This document shows positions 1-64,000 of a stretch of DNA of 64,000 nt, piece after piece. How positions within the stretch are numbered: position 1 is the first letter of the stretch; each line of letters opens with the position of its first letter. The stretch is taken from contig BAAHQB010000009.1 in NCBI GenBank assembly GCA_054601695.1, positions 1,054,001 through 1,118,000 on the forward strand, in the 5' to 3' direction. The notes under the pieces were generated by a model. That model ran no database searches. It saw only the letters and a program-made list of their open reading frames with translations, and had not been told where the DNA came from. The translations under genes and the position numbers were made by a program. The DNA comes from Amorphochlora amoebiformis (Eukaryota; Cercozoa; Chlorarachniophyceae).

Positions 1-57
1 GGTTATGATATGTGTTAAAAAAAATATGTGTGTGTAAGGTTTTGTGTGTATTTTTGG

Positions 58-138
<81 letters not shown>

Positions 139-355
139 GTATTACATACATACGAATATATATATATATATATATATAAATATATATATGTACATACATC
201 TTTTTTGTTCAGTTTATCAGATCTTTGCTTGCATAAATTCCTTCTTTGTAGTATTGGAAAAATATATACTGAGCACATAGGATATAATCATACATCCAAT
301 CATGTGATATATATCCAATTATAATATATATATATATATACACATGTATATGTAG
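1..355. repeat. TA microsatellite with a unique patch
   Basis: TA runs at 60-135, 157-190 and 323-345 flank about 120 bases of unique AT-rich sequence. I see no exon here. It is presumably intron upstream of the first recognised exon at 356. Confidence 0.8.
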
Positions 356-5285
<4,930 letters not shown>

Positions 5286-5708
5286 TAATCCTAATCCTGA
5301 CCCTAATCCTAACCCTAACCCTAACCCTAACCCTAACCTAATAGGAACCGTTACCCTAACCCAAACTCTAATCATAACCCTAACCCTAAACCCCTAACCC
5401 TAACCCTAGCCCTAACCCTAACTACATGACATTAAGTCAAAAACTTATTTTAATACCTAATGTCACCCTATAGGTAATGAACCCAACCCAAAACTCTAAC
5501 CCTAACCCTAACCCTAACCCTAACCCTAATCAGATTGTACCCCTAACCCTAGCCAAATGACTCTAACCCTAACTCTAACGTAACCCTTACCTAAAGAACA
5601 TTGCTGTAACTTCTTGACCCTAACGTAACTCTAACCCTAAGCGTGACACATCACCGTGACTCGAGCGTGACAAATCACCGTGACTCGAGCGTGACAGATC
5701 ACCGTGAC

Positions 5709-5713
<5 letters not shown>
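5286..5713. repeat. CCCTAA array followed by a GTGAC repeat
   Basis: Degenerate CCCTAA repeats run from 5290 to about 5640. They are followed by three tandem units of about 24 bp (CGAGCGTGACA and ATCACCGTGACT) at 5641-5708. The proposed ATG overlaps the last unit (GTGACATGAG). This is either an intergenic/promoter segment or an intron, depending on whether the flanking exons belong to one gene. Confidence 0.75.
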
Positions 5714-17541
<11,828 letters not shown>

Positions 17542-19039
17542 GACTGTTTTCCACTTGACCGTGACTCAGCATCTTTGTCACGTTTGACCGTGACGCTAGG
17601 TCTGGTCACGCTGCGTAGAGTAGAACGCCTATGCACCCAACTTGCACACGTAAAAGGTGTTTTTTGTGTTTATCATTTGATGAATATTCGATCTGAATTA
17701 AACTTCGAATACGTGAAGAGTTAGTTCTAGTACTCGTCTAGTAGTAGTATAGTAATCCGTATATCTAGCCTATAGGCTAAAGGATATGTCTTGTGACTAG
17801 TGTGAGAGGCTCGAATCTAAATCACCCGATGATCATGAGACTACGGAGTGTTATCATACAATGTCTAGAATGTGTGCAAGCTCTAGACTAGTAGAAGGAA
17901 GCTCCTATAACTAGTATAAAGTCCGAAGAGTACAACTTCGAAAGCCTACAGAAAGGCCAAGCGGCTACCGTTTCATGATCGATCGATCATACTGCACATG
18001 GTATGCTAGGTATGCTCTATGCTAGCCTCTATCTAGTGCTCTGCTAGATGCTGGTTCGCTAAGATTTTGAAATTTTTTGTATCATCATCATGGCTAGATG
18101 GATTTTTTATCACATCGTCTAGATCATGAACTATGATCTAGATGACATATTTGTAAAGGTGTCAGACTAATACACTATAGTCTAATTCTATAGCTAGCCT
18201 ATGAATAATTTAAACGCGATCGATGCGTATCCTTGAACTGCCGTTGCCATTGAACTTATGACTCAAGAAGCTTGTCAGTGACTCCATTGATATTTGGGAT
18301 ATCACAAAGCGCCAGTGCCAAGTTACGTTACTTTGTATGTGGCATACGTATCAGTGGACGTCGACTTGCAATATATACGTATACCACATGCGTACGCACA
18401 AATATATTCCACATACGTATATCCCAACGTGTACCAAATACGTACGCACAAATATATACGTACCTACAAACATGTACCAACATCTAGACATACGTACGTA
18501 CACATACATTCGTACGACCAACTTCATAAGTACTGACACACGTGCCATACGTACGTATCGAAAGGTCACGATGCCAACAACTTTCTGTGAGTTAGCTTTC
18601 TTTCTACATACGTCATATTAGTAGTACACATGTGTCTAACTCATATACTAGACTATATCATGATATCTAGATGATGCCTAGGTTACGTATTAAGTATAGT
18701 CTAGATAGTAAGTCTTTGACAGTGTAGATCCCAAGGCTGACCACACTCCAACTCGCAAGTTTCGAAATTCGTGGGGATTGATATCGATACTGTATATATA
18801 TATATATATCCCTGTAACGACCTGCATCGCTACACTTTTCATATACGTCTAGCTATAGATATCCGATGTGTTGCATTGAATTAGAAAAGTTCAAATACAT
18901 CTAGTAATTGGAACGCTGATGATAGCATACACTAATACCATTCATATTCTAGATATTATCCGGGGAATGAGATCCAATACCGGGTATTCGGTGGGATCTG
19001 GGTAAAATTAGCTAACGATTTCGAGGAATGTTCCTCTGG
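17542..19039. other. Intergenic region between convergent genes
   Basis: Nearly free of TA arrays. A GTGAC/GTCAC cluster lies directly after the stop (17555-17612). The rest is unique, with frequent CTAG (17700-18200) and ACGTA-rich repeats such as CGTACGCACAAATATA at 18390-18500. No convincing exon was found. 3' UTRs of both genes must lie here, but I see no certain polyadenylation signals. Confidence 0.65.
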
Positions 19040-35457
<16,418 letters not shown>

Positions 35458-35638
35458 GATTTCTTGCTTTTCCCTGTCTTGGAGCGAAGATACAAAATCG
35501 GGGGGGGGGGGATGTCTAATGCTGGGTTCCGAAAGCCGAAAAGATATGACAAATATCTTTTGGATAAGCACGATTGAGATATGCATATATTATTTGTTGT
35601 ATATCAGCACCCTTTTCGGAAGCTGACAATTTTTCGTC
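35458..35638. promoter_or_regulatory. Divergent intergenic region, candidate bidirectional promoter
   Basis: Only 181 bases separate the ATG of the dehydrogenase (minus strand, 35457) from the ATG of the small plus-strand gene (35639). The stretch is unique sequence, unlike the introns. It carries a run of 12 G at 35500-35511. I see no clear TATA box. That both promoters lie here is inferred from position alone, and either transcript could start within the opposite gene. Confidence 0.5.
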
Positions 35639-37530
<1,892 letters not shown>

Positions 37531-38225
37531 ATATAGGGAAGTGATATCATATCATATCATATCATATCATATCATATCATATCATATCATATAATATCAT
37601 GTCATGTCATATCATATCATATCGTATCATATCATATCATATCATATCATATCGCATCATATCATATCATATCATATCATATCATATCATATCATATCAT
37701 ATCATATCATATCATGTCATATCATGTCATATCATGTCATATCATGTCATATCATGTCATATCATATCATATCATATCATATCATATCATATCATATCAT
37801 ATCATATCATATCATATCATGTCATATCATGTCATATCATGTCATATCATGTCATATCATGTCATATCATATCATATCATAACATGTCATATCATATCAT
37901 ATCATATCACATATATCATATCATATCATATCATTCATATCATATCACACCATATCATCTATCCATATCACATATTCGATCCGACAATATATTTGAATTG
38001 AGATATCTGAAATGTAATTTAGGTTTACGTTCCAGAAGTATTTTCCGTATTCTTATAAGATTCCTCGACCCAGAAGGAGACCGACTTATATTCGATATTT
38101 CCTCGGGCTTTTGGCTACAGAATTTATTGTGGACTAGTGAATCGTTCTGGGTGGGATATATGTACATGAATGTTTGGATGTGAAGATATGTATGTATGTA
38201 TTTATAGACGTATTATATATGTATG

Positions 38226-38259
<34 letters not shown>

Positions 38260-38275
38260 TATGTGCATATATATA

Positions 38276-38308
<33 letters not shown>

Positions 38309-38319
38309 GTAATATTTCG

Positions 38320-38356
<37 letters not shown>

Positions 38357-38495
38357 TATATTTACATATATACAATGTAAACTAAAAACGTATTTACACA
38401 TATGTTAATAGTAAGTGTAGTATAGATAAAAACACACAGGTGAACAATAATTTTCATTCATACTTCCCAACATATTCACATGTGTATAGTCAAAA

Positions 38496-38546
<51 letters not shown>

Positions 38547-38892
38547 TCATTTACAAATCCGCATAATAATCAAAACATGCTTTTTCTTTCTTCTGTTCAT
38601 ATTTACACACACATACATCATAGGTACAGGTTCGATTTTCTAGAAGCGAAATAAGGGGTAGGTAAGCCTGGGATCGTGTAAATGCTGGCTCAGCGTTGCA
38701 TTCTCAATGGTGCCTTTGCTGATTGTAAATACTAGAGTTACATTACATATACGCATATGAGTGTGAGTGACCGATCATGTATATCATCGCTGAAAACTTT
38801 TTTTGGATTATAATGTAATTGTTTATGCGTCCATGTGGCATTGTATATATATATATATATACAGTATGTACAATATATATGTATATATATGC

Positions 38893-38935
<43 letters not shown>

Positions 38936-39019
38936 GTATATATATACACACACACACACAAATGTAATGCATATATACACACACACATATATATAGATAT
39001 ATACATATATATATATTTG

Positions 39020-39080
<61 letters not shown>

Positions 39081-39171
39081 GCATATGTATATATGTGTAT
39101 ATATATATGTGTATATGTATGTATATATAATATGTACATACATTGATACGCACACACGCACATATGTACAT

Positions 39172-39249
<78 letters not shown>

Positions 39250-40069
39250 CTAGATATATACACATTCCGGACGATATCGATGTACGCGTAGACCTAACAT
39301 TGAACTTAGTATGCGCGTATATCTAGTCACATGATAAGCCAGTATGGATGTATCAGAGCATGGCCACATTAATTACTGTAAATAACTACTAATATACTTA
39401 CACTGAGCTATAGCCATAACCCCTTGGAACTCCTCGGGTCCACCCCCTACAAACCACACTCACAGCGTGACACAAGTCAACGATCTAGACGATACACATA
39501 TTGTTATAAAGAACCGTGGCCCATGTGCATGCGCACGATGCATGTGATCAGTGCCACAGTATGGTTGGTTGTACATGGTTGTAAACTACCTCGACTACCG
39601 TAATCTAGTAATGAATGGATCACTGGTCACTGTCACGGTACGTACTAGTACTAGTAGTAGTGGTACGTACGTACGTACGTACGTACGTAGTCAGACGTAC
39701 TAGACTTGTGCATGCCCACGATATCGGTGTATAACAGTATAAGTACGTACTAGACGGATAGTGTATACGTACGTGTCCGGTACGGTGTATACGTATGACT
39801 GACATTAGTAACTGAGAGTACGTACGTGTACACGTCGTACTCATGATCATTGTGACCGTCAAAAGTTCAGACTATACGTACGTACGTGGTATATACCACG
39901 CACACAAACACACACACACACATGCACACACACACACATATATATTTATATATATATATATATATATATATTACTGTATACGTACGTAGACTGATCATGT
40001 GAATCGACATCAAGTAATGCCACTTAACACATCGGATTGAACCTTATCAACTTATTTATGAGTCAACAT
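37531..40069. other. Convergent intergenic region with ATATC array
   Basis: A 5-bp repeat (ATATC with ATGTC variants) fills 37540-37950. A unique stretch at 37975-38185 may be an alternative last exon of the small gene. TA arrays at 38220-39250 follow. From 39256 to about 39930 TA arrays are absent and ACGT repeats (CGTACGTACGTACGTACGTA near 39665) are frequent. A possible exon at 38624-38662 (VQVRFSRSEIRGR then TAA) has no proven partner. Confidence 0.55.
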
Positions 40070-40124
40070 CTAGAATCTATCATTAGTATCCGTAACTTCA
40101 AACAATGCAAGAACGCTTAGCATT
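40070..40124 (-). other. Candidate C-terminal exon of the HECT ligase
   Basis: On the minus strand this reads LSVLALFEVTDTNDRF then TAG. It resembles the tail after the last C-lobe helix in HERC-type HECT proteins, where an Asp-Thr-Asp motif is common. Both visible acceptors (GAG|A and AAG|C) need phase 2, while the preceding exon ends in phase 0. Either a small exon is missing, the splice is non-canonical, or the candidate is false. Spliced canonically in phase 0 it would give only Arg-Ser-Cys-Ile-Val and a stop. Confidence 0.3.
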
Positions 40125-40374
40125 CTCGGTATGTATGTCACGCCGCAGAAGTAGCCCTAAAACTGACCCATGTTAGCGCATTGCCGCCGCTCTATTGGCC
40201 GTCGAAGTCGTGTCTCCATCGATTTCAGTGCAATATAAGCACGCCTGGTGTTTCATTCACATATTGATTATGTCTTAGGGTATATTTCTCTATACGTATG
40301 TGTATAGACATAATTCATTTGGTAATATTACTAACAATAGTGAAATGATTATTAATTACGCACCAACACACACG

Positions 40375-40406
<32 letters not shown>

Positions 40407-40416
40407 CATATATATA

Positions 40417-40500
<84 letters not shown>

Positions 40501-40555
40501 TGTGTGTATGCACGGACATTTGTGTATCAATCTTGAGAACTTGCTCGCGCATGAT

Positions 40556-40646
<91 letters not shown>

Positions 40647-40689
40647 CATATGTATGTATAGGTGTATACACGAACATTTATGTGTCAAC

Positions 40690-63358
<22,669 letters not shown>

Positions 63359-63399
63359 CTTAAATCCTACGATTAGTCTTACATTAAACCTAAAACCTC

Positions 63400-63935
63400 A
63401 TGAATAATCTTACACCTGGTGATAAACCCAGATTCTACACCTTTTTGCTTGAATTTCACATTTTTTCTGAATCTTAAGTATAAATACCCTCATGCTGGTG
63501 TTGGAGTCAATATTCAATACATGCTTATAGTCTTACACAATAATCCTAAAGCCCTAGGGATAGTCTCATATTTTTAGTCTTGAACACTACCGTAGCCTTG
63601 AGCTTAACTTAGGAATGTTTGGAGAGGTGGATAGAAAGATATGTACACAGACATACACATAGATAGAGAAAGAGAGATAGAGAAAGAGAGAGAGAGAGTG
63701 AGAGAGACGTAAAGATATGAGAGACACGAAGAGAGGGAGAGCAGGGAGAAGGAGAGGGAGCGAGAGAGTGTGAGAGAGGGAGGAAGAGAAGAGAGAGACA
63801 AACAATGGGAGAGAAGAGAAAGAGAAGAAACATGGTGAGGGGAAAGAGAGAGAGAGGTAGAGAGAGAGAGAGAAGAGAGATAGAGAGAGAGGAGGGAGAG
63901 AGAGAGAGGAGAGAGAGAGAGAAGAGAGAGAGAAG

Positions 63936-63969
<34 letters not shown>

Positions 63970-64000
63970 AGAGAGAGAAGAGAGAGAAAGAGAAGCGAGA
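63400..64000. repeat. Unique patch then GA microsatellite
   Basis: 63400-63610 is AT-rich, with diverged tandem motifs of the TCTTACA...AATCCTA kind. From 63630 to the window end it is GAGAGA/GAAAGA. On the minus strand this is CT-rich intron presumably leading to the next upstream exon of the HECT ligase, outside the window. Confidence 0.75.

Noticed and set aside
5286-5660. A chromosome end (true telomere)
   Set aside because: Arrays occur in both orientations at many internal positions, are degenerate, and sit inside introns of continuous genes.
18272-18621. Overlapping plus and minus frames of 70-94 residues in the intergenic region
   Set aside because: They arise from ACGTA/CATACGT tandem repeats, are open in several frames and match nothing recognisable.
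37599-38183. 194-residue His-Ile-Ser-Tyr frame
   Set aside because: Translation of the ATATC pentanucleotide array; only the last 49 codons are unique and might be an alternative last exon.

Overview
The window is nuclear DNA of an unidentified eukaryote, most likely a protist, with very repeat-rich introns. About half of it is (TA)n microsatellite. Between the TA runs lie unique islands of 20-100 bases. Read with GT-AG (twice GC-AG) splice sites and tracked for reading-frame phase, these islands join into long continuous proteins. Almost every long open frame over TA, GA/CT, poly-G or poly-A sequence is a shadow; the real coding exons are far shorter. Stops used are TAA and TAG (and possibly TGA), so the code looks standard. 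I cannot name the species. Interspersed TTAGGG/CCCTAA arrays fit an organism with TTAGGG-type telomeres.

Layout. (1) + strand, 356-17541: a 25-exon reading frame that is either one gene or two adjacent genes (356-5285 and 5709-17541). The second part is a complete 346-codon frame for an unrecognised protein with an N-terminal coiled coil and a Cys cluster. (2) 17542-19039: convergent intergenic DNA. (3) - strand, 35457-19040: a complete 20-exon, 354-residue D-isomer-specific 2-hydroxyacid dehydrogenase with an Arg/Ser-rich presequence. (4) 35458-35638: a 181-base divergent promoter region. (5) + strand, 35639-37530: a small gene for a protein of about 166 residues with an internally duplicated domain and a C-terminal membrane segment. 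(6) 37531-40069: convergent intergenic DNA. (7) - strand, 63358 to about 40690: at least 51 exons giving a 941-residue fragment of a giant HERC2-like HECT E3 ubiquitin ligase. The complete HECT domain is present; the 5' end of the gene lies beyond the window.

The genes do not form an obvious pathway; the coherent story is intron structure. Introns consist of (TA)n, interstitial telomere-like arrays, GA/CT tracts and tandem repeats. Many tandem repeats are built from a piece of the adjoining exon plus its splice site. Across three gene models, copies carrying the acceptor side always lie upstream of the intact exon and copies carrying the donor side always lie downstream. This is the signature of tandem duplications with one breakpoint inside an exon and one in the intron. 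Introns thus grow outward from exon borders while the exon stays intact, leaving arrays of decoy splice sites. I regard this, with the telomere-like introns whose C-rich strand runs into the 3' splice sites, as the most interesting content of the window.
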